NCBI GenBank assembly: GCA_964541255.1
Contig: CAZIPL010000007.1
Location: 1-49,826, forward strand
Length of the DNA: 49,826 nucleotides
Reading direction: 5' to 3'
Source of the DNA: CAYOSU01 sp964541255
Lineage (GTDB): Bacteria; Bacillota; Clostridia; Christensenellales; CAMQZB01
The notes under the pieces are model-generated. The model did no database searches. It saw only the letters and a program-made list of their open reading frames with translations, and was not told the DNA's origin. This document shows, piece by piece, positions 1 through 8,115 of this stretch. The first letter of the stretch is position 1, and the number at the start of each line of letters is the position of its first letter. The position numbers and the translations under genes are program-made.

Positions 1-555
1 GAATATTATAAGAATCTTTCGAGGATGATCGAGCATTTATATAACGTTCCGTCGATCGTTCTCTGGACGCCTTTCAATGAGGGCTGGGGACAGTTCGATG
101 CGAAAATAGCCCTCGATATGGTCAAAAAAGCCGACGGGACACGTCTTGTAGACCATGCGAGCGGTTGGCACGACCAAAAAATCGGCGACTTTAAATCCGA
201 ACATATCTATTTCCGTCCCGTGAGAATGAGAACGGATAAGCGTGCGTATATATTGACTGAGTTCGGCGGATATACTCTTATGCTAAGCGACCATTCCGCG
301 AATCCCGACGAGGTATTCGGGTATAAGACGATGACGTCGATAGAAAATCTCAACGAGGAAATTGAAACGCTGTTTTCAAGAGACGTCGTAGGCAATATAA
401 AGAAAGGACTTTGCGCTTCCGTTTATACGCAGGTTTCCGACGTCGAGGACGAAACGAACGGCATTATGACCTATGACAGAGAAGTTTTAAAGTTTGATAA
501 AAAGGTCATGCTAAAAATTGCGAAAGATATAGCGAAAGAATATAAAGAGCTATAA
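1..555 (+). CDS. Glycoside hydrolase family 2 (beta-galactosidase/glucuronidase type), C-terminal fragment
   Basis: The reading frame is open from base 1, so the gene begins outside the window and only the last 184 residues are seen. They hold the C-terminal half of a GH2 TIM barrel. WTPFNEGWGQF contains the Asn-Glu pair of the GH2 acid/base (Glu about residue 27 of the fragment). ILTEFGG contains the expected nucleophile Glu (about residue 87). After the barrel there is only a short helical tail. Such retaining enzymes hydrolyse terminal beta-galactosides, beta-glucuronides or related sugars; the substrate cannot be told from this fragment. No clear terminator follows. The two catalytic motifs make the family call firm, but the specificity is open. 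Confidence 0.85.
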   Translation, partial: EYYKNLSRMIEHLYNVPSIVLWTPFNEGWGQFDAKIALDMVKKADGTRLVDHASGWHDQKIGDFKSEHIYFRPVRMRTDKRAYILTEFGGYTLMLSDHSANPDEVFGYKTMTSIENLNEEIETLFSRDVVGNIKKGLCASVYTQVSDVEDETNGIMTYDREVLKFDKKVMLKIAKDIAKEYKEL

Positions 556-683
556 AAACGAAGAAAAAGGGAATATTAAGGAATAGTTGTTTTTCTAACG
601 CGAAAAAGGTAGGATTTATTTTGTTTGAATTATAGGTTTTAACTATCGTACCTATTGATAGAAGTGTGTGTGCGGTAACCGCA

Positions 684-735
684 ATCAAATTGCAAAATCT
701 GCAAATAACTTTTTGTAATATGATAAACCTTTTGC
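684..735 (+). repeat. Dispersed intergenic repeat, copy A (degenerate)
   Basis: In the 307-bp gap 556-862 a segment begins GCAATCAAATTGCAAAATC and continues with AAATAACTTTTTGTAATATG at 703-722. It aligns with the better copies at 33587 and 27722 (minus). The rest of the gap is A/T-rich. A TATAAT hexamer at 807-812 lacks a convincing -35 box. Confidence 0.45.
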
Positions 736-862
736 AAAACAGCGTTGCTTTTGAAGTTGAAATTGCTGCAAAGCTTCTTGAAGTATCTGTTAAGCACTAT
801 TTGAGGTATAATAAAAGCGTTGGAATTATGCTTAAAAACCATTTATTTTCGGAGGATTCACG

Positions 863-1606
863 TTGTCAAGGGCTGCCATATTTTATCACGGATTTTTGAC
901 TGACGACAAAGATTTCGGAGACCTTTACGAAAGTGTAAAGGGACGGTACGACGAAATCGTTAAATATGTTTTCCCGGGGCACGAAACGCCCAACGACTTT
1001 TCGCGTTTTACCGAGGAAGAGGCCTTTCTAACTGCCGAAAAGGCGTATGACGAATTGAGGAGCAAATTTGACGAAATCGACGTATACGGTTTTTCGATGG
1101 GCGGAGCGATGGCGACTCACATTGCAAAGACTCGCGATCCGAATAAGCTCGTGCTTTTGGCGCCTGCAAATAAATATCTCAATTTCACCTTTGTTATAGA
1201 GCAGTTCAAGTATCAATTGCGTGTCGCGTCGGGGCTTTTGAAAAAGCCCGATAAAGAGAAGTATAAAGAGATTAAAAGTACGCTCGATGTCTATTTTGCC
1301 AACGACAGAAAGGGGTGGTCGATATTTGTAAGGCAGCTTTTCCCGAACTACAATTATCACACATTAACGACCTTTTCGAAGATAATCAAGCATTGCAACG
1401 ACGGCTTGACTGCAATATCTCAGCCTACCCTTGTCATATGGGGGAAGCTCGATCAATTTGTGCCTTTCGAATCGATAACATATATTTCGGGTATGTTCAG
1501 AAACGAAAAATCCAGAGTAAAGATATACGATGACATAAGTCATTTGATGTTATACGGAAAAAATGCCAAGGAGGTAATCGACGAAATAGTCGATTTTATC
1601 GAATGA
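863..1606 (+). CDS. Alpha/beta hydrolase (serine esterase/lipase-like)
   Basis: A 247-residue cytoplasmic alpha/beta-hydrolase. The nucleophile elbow is GFSMGG (Ser78). The likely Asp is in VIWGKLDQFVP (Asp197) and the likely His in DDISHLML (His227), giving a complete triad. YHGF near the N terminus can form the oxyanion hole. Translation starts at TTG 863, seven bases after GGAGG at 851-855; no ATG with a ribosome site fits. The stop overlaps the next start as ATGA, so it is translationally coupled to the acetyltransferase and radical SAM genes that follow. The substrate is unknown; the fold suggests a carboxylesterase or acylglycerol lipase. No signal peptide is visible. Confidence 0.85.
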   Translation: MSRAAIFYHGFLTDDKDFGDLYESVKGRYDEIVKYVFPGHETPNDFSRFTEEEAFLTAEKAYDELRSKFDEIDVYGFSMGGAMATHIAKTRDPNKLVLLAPANKYLNFTFVIEQFKYQLRVASGLLKKPDKEKYKEIKSTLDVYFANDRKGWSIFVRQLFPNYNYHTLTTFSKIIKHCNDGLTAISQPTLVIWGKLDQFVPFESITYISGMFRNEKSRVKIYDDISHLMLYGKNAKEVIDEIVDFIE

Positions 1607-2553
1607 ATACCAAAATTTTGAAACTATATAGGGAATGTTTCCCGGAAGATTCGGAGGAATACTCTTTCTTTTATATCGCAAAAAAGGCGAACGAGAAAAA
1701 CGTATATTGTTTCACCGAAAACGATGAACCCGTTTCTATGCTTATTGCGCTCGACAATGTTTTAAGTATAGGGGGCGGAGAGGTTGAATGCCCGTTTTTT
1801 GCGGCTGTTTGCACGAAGCCCGTTCACAGAAAAAGAGGTTTGGCAAGAAAGCTTATTCTCAAAACAATGGAGGAGCTTAAAGAACGCGGCGTAGTTGCGG
1901 TTTCGCTATATCCAGAAAGCGCGAAATTTTATGAGCCGCTCGGATTTGTTACGTATGCCTATACGAACGGATATTCGATAAAAGATTCTTCCTTTGACGC
2001 GACGGTGGATTTATCTGTTAAAGACGCCGAAAAAATGCTCGAGGTGTATGAAAAATATGCGAAAAAGTATTATTCTTTCGAAAAAAGAACGGTTGAGAAT
2101 ATGCGCGATCGAATCGAAGAATTCTTGGTCGAGGGAAGAGCCGTCGGTTGCAAAAAGGGAGACGAGGTAAAGGCATATGCTTTATATTTCGATCCGAACG
2201 ACGTCGAAGAAGTGATTGCTTCCGAGGATTTTTATCTTGACAAACTCGGCATATCGAATTACAGAAAGCCGTCTGAGCTTGGAAGAGGCGAGGGAATGAT
2301 AAGAGTTCTCGACATAAAGCGTTTCCTTGAAACTATCGGTTATGTCAAGGGCTTTGAAATCGACGTCAAAGTAAAGGTTACGGACGAGGTTATGCCGCAA
2401 AACAACTGCGTAATCAAGTGGAGTGTCAAAGAGGGCGTAGGGAAAGTCGAAACTCTTTCCGACGATGCCGAATACGATATAGATTATCTTCTTCCCGACC
2501 TCGTTTCGACCGTTATGCGAAGCGGAGAGAACCTTTCGCTCTTGAAATATTGA
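1603..2553 (+). CDS. GNAT acetyltransferase, Eis-like (GNAT plus SCP2-type C-terminal domain)
   Basis: A 316-residue protein whose N-terminal half is a GNAT fold. Motif A for acetyl-CoA pyrophosphate binding is around residues 69-85 (VCTKPVHRKRGLARKLI), and KFYEPLGF (108-115) is the usual C-terminal GNAT strand. The last third (FLETI, then VKVTDEVMPQNN, ending in DLVSTVMRSGENLSLL) resembles the sterol-carrier-like domain of Eis-family enhanced-survival acetyltransferases. It is shorter than typical Eis proteins (about 400 residues). It starts on the ATGA overlap with the hydrolase and ends on a TGATG overlap with the radical SAM gene. The acetyl acceptor cannot be predicted. Confidence 0.8.
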   Translation: MNTKILKLYRECFPEDSEEYSFFYIAKKANEKNVYCFTENDEPVSMLIALDNVLSIGGGEVECPFFAAVCTKPVHRKRGLARKLILKTMEELKERGVVAVSLYPESAKFYEPLGFVTYAYTNGYSIKDSSFDATVDLSVKDAEKMLEVYEKYAKKYYSFEKRTVENMRDRIEEFLVEGRAVGCKKGDEVKAYALYFDPNDVEEVIASEDFYLDKLGISNYRKPSELGRGEGMIRVLDIKRFLETIGYVKGFEIDVKVKVTDEVMPQNNCVIKWSVKEGVGKVETLSDDAEYDIDYLLPDLVSTVMRSGENLSLLKY

Positions 2554-3371
2554 TGTTTAACAAGGCGTACATAGAAATAATAAATACTTGCAATCTTTCT
2601 TGTTCGTTTTGCCCGAAAACGAAACGGAAGCCTAAAATAATGACTTCGGCGGAGTTTTCGTATGTTCTCGAAGAGGTGCTCCCGTTGACGAAATATGTAT
2701 ATCTTCACGTCGTAGGCGAGCCTACTACGCATCCAGATTTTGAAAATATAATAAAAATCGGCGTTGAAAGGGGCGCGAAAATAACCGTAACGACAAACGG
2801 CACGAAGATGGAACGGCTTTATCGCGCGGTAGAGAATAATCCTATATATAAAGTCAACGTGTCTCTCACGATGATAGGGGGCAACGACGTAGACGTAAAA
2901 AAATATGTCGAAAGCGTGGCGAAGTATGCGAAAAAGCTTTCCGACTTGGGCGTGATAGTCGTTTTGCGACTTTGGAATAAAGGCGGAAACGACGGAAAGA
3001 ATATCGACGCGCTGACGGTGCTTCGCGATATTTTGGGAGAATTTGATTTTTACGATAAAGGCAGCGTAAAGATTAAGGAAAAGTTATATATCGAGGGCGA
3101 CGACGCGTTTGAGTGGGATCGCGAAGAGGAAAAGGAACGCGGTTTTTGTATGGCTCTCAAAGACCAATTCGGCGTTCTTTCCGACGGAACGGTCGTCCCG
3201 TGCTGTATAGACCACGACGGAGAAATTGCGCTGGGGAATATTTTCGAAGAAAGCCTTTCGGATATTTTAGGATCTAAGCGTGCGGTTGAGCTTCGCGAGG
3301 GATTAAAGGAGCGAAAGCTTGTCGAAGAAAGGTGCAGACATTGCGGTTTCAACTTGAAGTTCGATAAATAG
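2553..3371 (+). CDS. Radical SAM protein with SPASM/twitch-like C-terminal cysteines
   Basis: A 272-residue enzyme. The CX3CX2C cluster (Cys13, Cys17, Cys20 in CNLSCSFC) binds the SAM-cleaving 4Fe-4S centre. VVGEPTTHPD at 53-62 is the GGEP-like SAM contact. C-terminal cysteines (199, 217, 218, 261, 264, including VVPCCIDHDG and CRHCGF) fit a SPASM or twitch auxiliary cluster. The frame is open far upstream, but start 2553 is preferred: it overlaps the previous stop as TGATG and puts the beta strand and Cys motif at the expected distance from the N terminus. It forms a tight operon with a hydrolase and an acetyltransferase. The substrate is unknown; SPASM proteins often modify peptides or enzymes, but no precursor peptide was found nearby. 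Confidence 0.85.
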   Translation: MFNKAYIEIINTCNLSCSFCPKTKRKPKIMTSAEFSYVLEEVLPLTKYVYLHVVGEPTTHPDFENIIKIGVERGAKITVTTNGTKMERLYRAVENNPIYKVNVSLTMIGGNDVDVKKYVESVAKYAKKLSDLGVIVVLRLWNKGGNDGKNIDALTVLRDILGEFDFYDKGSVKIKEKLYIEGDDAFEWDREEEKERGFCMALKDQFGVLSDGTVVPCCIDHDGEIALGNIFEESLSDILGSKRAVELREGLKERKLVEERCRHCGFNLKFDK

Positions 3372-3397
3372 CGAATGTAATATTTTGCCGTTTGCTA

Positions 3398-3426
3398 TTG
3401 CAATCGAGAGAAAGTATGTGTATAAT
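3398..3426 (+). promoter_or_regulatory. Sigma-A promoter for the small membrane protein gene
   Basis: TTGCAA (3398-3403), a 17-bp spacer, then a perfect TATAAT (3421-3426). It gives a leader of about 85 nt before the ATG at 3520. Confidence 0.75.
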
Positions 3427-3519
3427 AAAATGCAGAAACGGCGAGATTGCGCTTGACTTTTATAAAAACGCAAAAAGATAGGCTGTCGCCGCTTCAAAAC
3501 ATTATAGGAGAAAACACAA

Positions 3520-3810
3520 ATGAAAAAATTCTTATCGTTTATCGGCGGTTTACTTGCGTTTTTGACCGTCATCATGTATGCACTTTTGTTTATCAATTCC
3601 GTATGGACGTTTTTGCCCGCCAATATGGTTTCCTTTATGGAGGGAATAAAGTTCTTCGCGGTTTTGGTTGTTTGCGGAATTACGGGACTTGAATTCGCGT
3701 TTGCGACAAAAATGAAGCTTTTGGTCTTCCTCTTCATTCTTATTCTTGCAGTCGTCGTAGTATTTATGTTCTTCCCCGGCGTTTTGGCATCTATCGGAAT
3801 TGTCGCATAA
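3520..3810 (+). CDS. Small integral membrane protein, unknown function
   Basis: A 96-residue, very hydrophobic protein with three likely membrane segments (about residues 5-27, 41-61 and 66-92). The ATG at 3520 follows AGGAGAA by about eight bases. It is monocistronic, with its own promoter at 3398 and an intrinsic terminator at 3828. No charged catalytic motif is visible and I do not recognise the family. The well-formed promoter, ribosome site and terminator argue that it is a real gene. Confidence 0.7.
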   Translation: MKKFLSFIGGLLAFLTVIMYALLFINSVWTFLPANMVSFMEGIKFFAVLVVCGITGLEFAFATKMKLLVFLFILILAVVVVFMFFPGVLASIGIVA

Positions 3811-3827
3811 TTATAATTAAAAGAACG

Positions 3828-3860
3828 AAAGCCTTTTTCGATTTTGAAAAAGGCTTTTTT
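3828..3860 (+). terminator. Intrinsic terminator
   Basis: AAAGCCTTTTT (3828-3838) pairs perfectly with AAAAAGGCTTT (3847-3857), followed by Ts. Confidence 0.85.
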
Positions 3861-3869
3861 GTTGCGAAA

Positions 3870-4060
3870 AAGCGTAAAATTTATCGGGGTTGCCTTCTTT
3901 TTCCTAAATTTTCGAGTCAAAATATGAGGCTCCTTATAGTCGTACTTTTTTAGCTTTTTTCGCAAAGCTTGTGAAGCCGTATTACTGCAAGCAAAGATTT
4001 GAAAATCTCATAAATAATTATCTTTGAGCTTCAATCGAACGAAACTTTCAAACGATATGT
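3870..4060 (+). repeat. Degenerate intergenic repeat segment (weak)
   Basis: The 302-bp gap 3861-4162 holds no gene. Its middle (about 3890-3970: TTTTTCCTAAATTTTCG, later CTTTTTTAGC and CGCAAAGCTTG) aligns loosely with 46575-46655 downstream of the DUF896 gene. This suggests the same decayed repeat family. The alignment was made by eye and is weak. Confidence 0.3.
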
Positions 4061-4124
4061 TTTGATGGATAAAAACCTTTCGGGTGTTTTTATGGCGTAA
4101 GCTCGACAAAAGAGAACAAAACTA

Positions 4125-4153
4125 ATGACAAAGCGGGAAACTTGTGATATACT
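4125..4153 (+). promoter_or_regulatory. Extended -10 promoter for mrnC
   Basis: ATGACA (4125-4130), a 17-bp spacer, then TGATATACT with TATACT at 4148-4153. The predicted start site is about 4160, only 2-3 bases before the first ATG of mrnC. Confidence 0.7.
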
Positions 4154-4162
4154 ATTTATATT

Positions 4163-4573
4163 ATGGACGAGTATAACGTTTTGAACGAAAACCCGATGAC
4201 GGAGCAAAGAGTAAGGGAGTGCAATCCTCAGGTTCTTGCGTTTGTAGGCGATGCGGTGCATACGCTTTTCATAAGAACAAGACTTTGCGAATCGTCGACG
4301 GCAAAGAGCAACGCTCTTCACAGAATGACCGCATCGAAGGTCAAGGCAAGCGCACAGTCGGAAAAGATAGAAAAGCTTTTCGACAAGCTTACCGAAGAGG
4401 AGCAATATTATTATAAGCGGGGCAGAAACGCTCATACGGGCGCAACCGCAAAAAACGCGACCGTCACAGAATATCGAAAGGCAAGCGGCTTCGAGGCGCT
4501 TTTGGGATATTTGTATTTGACGGGCAAATACGAAAGATTAAAGGAAATTCTCGACTTGAGTGAGGAGGTATAA
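4163..4573 (+). CDS. mrnC: Mini-ribonuclease III
   Basis: A 136-residue RNase III catalytic domain without a dsRNA-binding domain, the hallmark of mini-RNase III, which matures 23S rRNA ends. LAFVGDAVHTLFIR contains the catalytic Asp (Asp30) and FEALLGYLYL the partner Glu (Glu111); RGRNA (87-91) is also typical. Context agrees: mrnC is followed by rlmB and sigH, as in other Firmicutes, here with thyX between. The first ATG lies just 3' of a good promoter and has no Shine-Dalgarno sequence, so the message may be leaderless. A second in-frame ATG at 4196 (residue 12) also lacks a good site. The usual upstream neighbour cysS is absent. Confidence 0.9.
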   Translation: MDEYNVLNENPMTEQRVRECNPQVLAFVGDAVHTLFIRTRLCESSTAKSNALHRMTASKVKASAQSEKIEKLFDKLTEEEQYYYKRGRNAHTGATAKNATVTEYRKASGFEALLGYLYLTGKYERLKEILDLSEEV

Positions 4574-4576
4574 AAT

Positions 4577-5299
4577 ATGGCTAAGGTAAGCCCTAAGGTT
4601 ACGTTGATTGAATATACGCCTAATCCCGACAAAACGGTTGCATTGGCTGCAAAGCTTTGCTATTCCGATTCCGATATCGGCGGACTTAAAGAAAAAATAG
4701 ACGAAAAAGAGCAAGCGAAGTTCTTGGAAAAGCTCACGAGCTTCTCGCATTATTCGCCCGTCGAGCATGCGTCTTTCACATTCGGAATAGAGGGCGTTTC
4801 CCGCGCTTTTTTGGCGCAGGTAACAAGACATAGAATCGCATCGTTTTCCGTAAAGAGCCAAAGATATGTCGGAGCAAAGGAAGATTTCAATTTCATCGTT
4901 CCGCCCGCAATCGAGGCGTTAGGCGAGGACGCGGTTAGAGAATACGAAGAAGAGATGAGAACTATCGGAGGCTGGTATTCGAAGTGGCAGGAAAAGCTTG
5001 GCGGAAACAAGGAATCGTCCAACGAAGACGCAAGATTTGTGCTTCCCAACGCTGCCGAAACGAAAATGGTCATGACGATGAACGCGAGAGAATTGAGACA
5101 TTTCTTCTCGCTCCGCTGCTGCAACAGAGCGCAGTGGGAAATAAGAGAGGTGGCATGGCAAATGCTTGCTCTTTGCAAAGAAGTTGCTCCCGCGCTTTTT
5201 GCAGGCGCCGGCCCGTCTTGCGTATCGGGCAAGTGCCAAGAGGGCGCTAAGACATGCGGAAAAATGCTCGAAGTAAAAGAGAAATACGAAACGCTTTAA
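4577..5299 (+). CDS. thyX: FAD-dependent thymidylate synthase ThyX
   Basis: A 240-residue ThyX, which makes dTMP from dUMP using methylene-tetrahydrofolate, FAD and NADPH. The ThyX signature RHRX7S is present as RHRIASFSVKS (Arg84-Ser94), followed by QRY. HFFSLRCCNRAQWEIRE carries the conserved Arg/Gln nucleotide-binding region near the C terminus. The GAGGAGG ribosome site overlaps the end of mrnC and the genes are 3 bases apart, so they are co-transcribed. thyX between mrnC and rlmB is an arrangement I associate with Clostridia. No ThyA is seen in the window. Confidence 0.95.
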   Translation: MAKVSPKVTLIEYTPNPDKTVALAAKLCYSDSDIGGLKEKIDEKEQAKFLEKLTSFSHYSPVEHASFTFGIEGVSRAFLAQVTRHRIASFSVKSQRYVGAKEDFNFIVPPAIEALGEDAVREYEEEMRTIGGWYSKWQEKLGGNKESSNEDARFVLPNAAETKMVMTMNARELRHFFSLRCCNRAQWEIREVAWQMLALCKEVAPALFAGAGPSCVSGKCQEGAKTCGKMLEVKEKYETL

Positions 5300-5314
5300 T
5301 AACGGAGAAATAGT

Positions 5315-6037
5315 ATGAAAATCGAAGGAAGAAACGCTATAACCGAAGCGTTAAGGTCGGGGAAAACCATAGATAAAGTCCTTGTTGCAGAGGGCAATAC
5401 CGACGGCTCTGCGAAAGTATTATTCGCAAAGCTGAAAGACGCGAAAATAAAGATTCAAGTATGCAAAAGAAATGTTCTCGACAAAGAGAGCGAAACGGGA
5501 CGCCATCAAGGCTTTATCGCCTATGCGACGGATTTCGTATATTCCGAAATTTCCGACATTCTTGACGTTGCGAAAGAGAGAAATGAAAGCCCGTTTATCG
5601 TCGTATTGGACAGCTTAGAAGATCCGCATAACCTCGGAAGTATTATGCGTTCTGCTGAAATATTCGGCGCACACGGCATAATTATCGGCAAGCACCGTTC
5701 GGTTTCGGTCAACGACACCGTAATTAGAGTATCCGAGGGCGCTTCGGAATACGTTAAAGTCGCAAGAGTAACTAACATTACCAACGCGCTCGAAACCTTG
5801 AAAAAAGAGGGACTTTGGGTAGTCGGAGTCGATATGAAAGGAGAAGACATTCGCTCTTCCGACATGTCGGGCGGTATCGCTCTTGTAGTCGGCGGAGAGG
5901 GGAACGGAATCTCTCCCATTGTCAGAAAAGCATGCGACAAGGTGGTATCTATTCCCATGCACGGAAAGATCAATTCGCTCAACGCTTCCGTTGCGGCGGG
6001 AATCGCGCTTTATGAAAGTGCCAAGGGCAGACATTGA
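5315..6037 (+). CDS. rlmB: 23S rRNA (guanosine-2'-O-)-methyltransferase RlmB (TrmH/SpoU family)
   Basis: A 240-residue SPOUT enzyme. The N-terminal substrate-binding domain (about 1-75, starting IEGRNAITEAL) resembles the L30e-like fold. The SpoU catalytic domain follows, with LDSLEDPHNLGSIMRSAE (motif 1), VVGGEGNGI (motif 2, SAM knot) and IPMHGKINSLNASVAAGI (motif 3). It methylates the 2'-OH of a 23S guanosine (G2251 in E. coli numbering). The ribosome site CGGAGAAATAG precedes ATG 5315, 15 bases after thyX. The stop overlaps the next start (TGATG). The close relative TrmH is less likely given the genomic position. Confidence 0.92.
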   Translation: MKIEGRNAITEALRSGKTIDKVLVAEGNTDGSAKVLFAKLKDAKIKIQVCKRNVLDKESETGRHQGFIAYATDFVYSEISDILDVAKERNESPFIVVLDSLEDPHNLGSIMRSAEIFGAHGIIIGKHRSVSVNDTVIRVSEGASEYVKVARVTNITNALETLKKEGLWVVGVDMKGEDIRSSDMSGGIALVVGGEGNGISPIVRKACDKVVSIPMHGKINSLNASVAAGIALYESAKGRH

Positions 6038-6600
6038 TGGAATACGAAAAGTGCGGTGACAACGAGCTCGTGACGTTGGCTCGAACGGACGACAATGCTT
6101 TGGAAGAGCTTTTGATTCGTCACAAAGGGCTTGTTAAATCGCTTGCAAGGCGTTTTCACGTCAACGGCGGCGATATAGAGGATCTCATATCGGAGGGAAT
6201 GATAGGTTTATGCAAGGCGATACGTTCTTTTGACGAAAAAAGCGGCGCGAGCTTTACTACCTATGCGTATCTTTTGGTGAACAGAGATATGATAAACGCC
6301 GTCAAAAAACAAAGCTCTCAAAAAAACGCTCCGCTTAACAACGCGCTTCCGATAAGAGACGCCGAGATAAAAACGGGCGGAGTCAATCCCGAAGAGCCCG
6401 TCATTTTCGAAGACGACACAAAACGCCTCGACGAAAGGTTGAAAGCCATTTTGAGCGGGCTTGAATATGAGGTAATACAAAACTATATCGACGGACTTTC
6501 CTATGTGGAAATTGCCGAAAAGCTTTCCGTTTCGACAAAGTCGGTCGATAATGCTCTTTCGAGAGCAAAGAAAAAAATAGCGGAAAGCTTAGGGGAATGA
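6037..6600 (+). CDS. sigH: RNA polymerase sigma-H-type factor
   Basis: A 187-residue sigma-70 family protein. Region 2 spans about 25-95 (RHKGLVKSLARRFHV, then DLISEGMIGLCKAIRSFD). Region 4 is a C-terminal HTH at about 130-180 (LSYVEIAEKLSVSTKSVDNAL). It has no region 1.1 or 3. Its position after mrnC-rlmB matches sigH of Bacillus and Clostridia, where it directs early sporulation and stationary-phase genes including spo0A and spoVG. The rae1/yacP gene usually found between rlmB and sigH is missing. Start ATG 6037 overlaps the rlmB stop; a TTG one codon upstream is possible but less likely. An ECF factor is the alternative; position and region 2 favour SigH. Confidence 0.82.
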   Translation: MEYEKCGDNELVTLARTDDNALEELLIRHKGLVKSLARRFHVNGGDIEDLISEGMIGLCKAIRSFDEKSGASFTTYAYLLVNRDMINAVKKQSSQKNAPLNNALPIRDAEIKTGGVNPEEPVIFEDDTKRLDERLKAILSGLEYEVIQNYIDGLSYVEIAEKLSVSTKSVDNALSRAKKKIAESLGE

Positions 6601-6601
6601 T

Positions 6602-8110
6602 ATGGCATATCTTGCATTATACAGAAAATACCGTCCGACGGATTTCGATTCCGTAATCGGGCAGGAACATATAACAACGACCCTTAAAAATCAGATCAGA
6701 GACGACAAACTAGGTCACGCATATCTTTTCACGGGGACGCGCGGAACGGGGAAGACGACGGTTGCGAAGATTTTTGCAAAAGCCGTCAATTGCGAAAACC
6801 CGATAAACGGCAGCCCTTGCGGAAAATGCAGAACGTGCAAATTGCTTTCGTCAAGCGACAGCGTCGATATAATCGAGCTTGACGCGGCGTCCAATAACGG
6901 CGTTGACGATTTGAGAAATCTTCGCGACAACGTAGCTTTTCAGCCGACTGTCGGGAAATACAAAGTATATATCATCGACGAGGTGCATATGCTTTCGCAA
7001 AGTGCGTTCAATGCACTTTTGAAAACGCTCGAAGAGCCACCCAGACACGTTATCTTCATTCTTGCTACGACCGAAGTGCAAAAGATTCCCGCGACGATTC
7101 TGTCAAGATGTATGCGATTCGACTTCAGACTCATTCCGACAGAGCTGATATATGAGAATATCAAGCGTATTTACGGCGAAATCGGGAAAGATGCGGAGGA
7201 CGAAGCGCTTTACGCAATAGCTCGAGCGGGCGAGGGCAGTATGCGAGACGCACTTTCGATTGCCGATATGTGCGTAGCCGTAACGGACGGGAAGCTTACT
7301 TATGAAAAAGTTTCCGATACGATAGGAAATTTGTCGAGAGAAAGTTTGTTCTCGCTATATAAGAGCTTGATTAAAGGTGACGGCGCGGGTGTATTCGACG
7401 CGGTCGGAGAATTCGTCAAGCAAGGAAAGAATATTCCTATAGTCGCACGAGACATCGCAGGGCTTTTCAGAGACCTTTTGATGGTTAAGTATGTCGGAAA
7501 CGCGGACGGCTTGAAGCTTCCGTCGGAACTTAAAGAGGTTATGGAAGAACTTGCTTCGGTTGCAAGTCCGCAATATCTTTTGCGAGGTCTCGACGTTTTG
7601 ACCGAGCTTGAGGGGAAGCTGAGAACGAGCGTTTCGCAAAGAATACTTCTCGAAACGGCGCTTATGAAGCTTGTTGACGTCAAAAACGACGTGTCTGTTT
7701 CTTCGCTTAACAGAAGAGTGACTATGCTTGAACGCGGAAGACCGATCGACGTATCGAAAACTGCAGAACCCGAAAAGGCGGAAGAGTCAAAAACACAACA
7801 AACGTCTGTAGGCGTTATCAAGGCAAACATAATATCCGAGCTTCGCCGTCAGGGCGAGAGAATAGCCTTTGCCGCGTTGACGTATGCAGAGTGCGAAGTA
7901 TCGGGAAATAAGCTTAATATTATATCTAAAAGCGCAGATTCTTCAAAGGTTTTGAGAGAGAAAAAAGATCTTATCGAGGGAACCGTCAAAAGGTTCGATA
8001 TATCCGAAGTGGAGTTTTCCGTAAAGCAAAAGGAAGACACGAGCGAGGAACAAAAAAAAATAAATAAGGCGAAAGCTCTTTCGGGAGATATGCTTGAAAT
8101 AAAGGAGTAA
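6602..8110 (+). CDS. dnaX: DNA polymerase III subunit gamma/tau
   Basis: A 502-residue clamp-loader ATPase. Walker A is GTRGTGKTT (45-53). The zinc knuckle uses Cys64, Cys73, Cys76 and Cys79. IIDEVHML is Walker B and SRCMRF the SRC (arginine finger) motif. Domain III follows to about residue 350, then a low-complexity charged linker and a short C-terminal domain resembling DnaX tau tails. The gene starts two bases after sigH with AGGGGAA upstream and is followed by ybaB and recR, the common dnaX-ybaB-recR order. A run of nine As near the 3' end (8052-8060) could allow slippage, but only the last residues would change. Confidence 0.96.
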   Translation: MAYLALYRKYRPTDFDSVIGQEHITTTLKNQIRDDKLGHAYLFTGTRGTGKTTVAKIFAKAVNCENPINGSPCGKCRTCKLLSSSDSVDIIELDAASNNGVDDLRNLRDNVAFQPTVGKYKVYIIDEVHMLSQSAFNALLKTLEEPPRHVIFILATTEVQKIPATILSRCMRFDFRLIPTELIYENIKRIYGEIGKDAEDEALYAIARAGEGSMRDALSIADMCVAVTDGKLTYEKVSDTIGNLSRESLFSLYKSLIKGDGAGVFDAVGEFVKQGKNIPIVARDIAGLFRDLLMVKYVGNADGLKLPSELKEVMEELASVASPQYLLRGLDVLTELEGKLRTSVSQRILLETALMKLVDVKNDVSVSSLNRRVTMLERGRPIDVSKTAEPEKAEESKTQQTSVGVIKANIISELRRQGERIAFAALTYAECEVSGNKLNIISKSADSSKVLREKKDLIEGTVKRFDISEVEFSVKQKEDTSEEQKKINKAKALSGDMLEIKE

Positions 8111-8115
8111 TCAAA

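Noticed and set aside
666..899. 77-residue plus-strand open frame before the hydrolase
   Set aside because: It overlaps the repeat copy and the ribosome site of the hydrolase gene and has no ribosome site of its own.
3303..3965. 220-residue minus-strand open frame overlapping the radical SAM end and small membrane protein
   Set aside because: It is antisense to two supported genes and a terminator; its composition is typical of a shadow frame.
8049..8062. Nine-A run near the 3' end of dnaX as a programmed frameshift making a gamma form
   Set aside because: It lies only about 18 codons from the stop, so it cannot generate a gamma-like short product.
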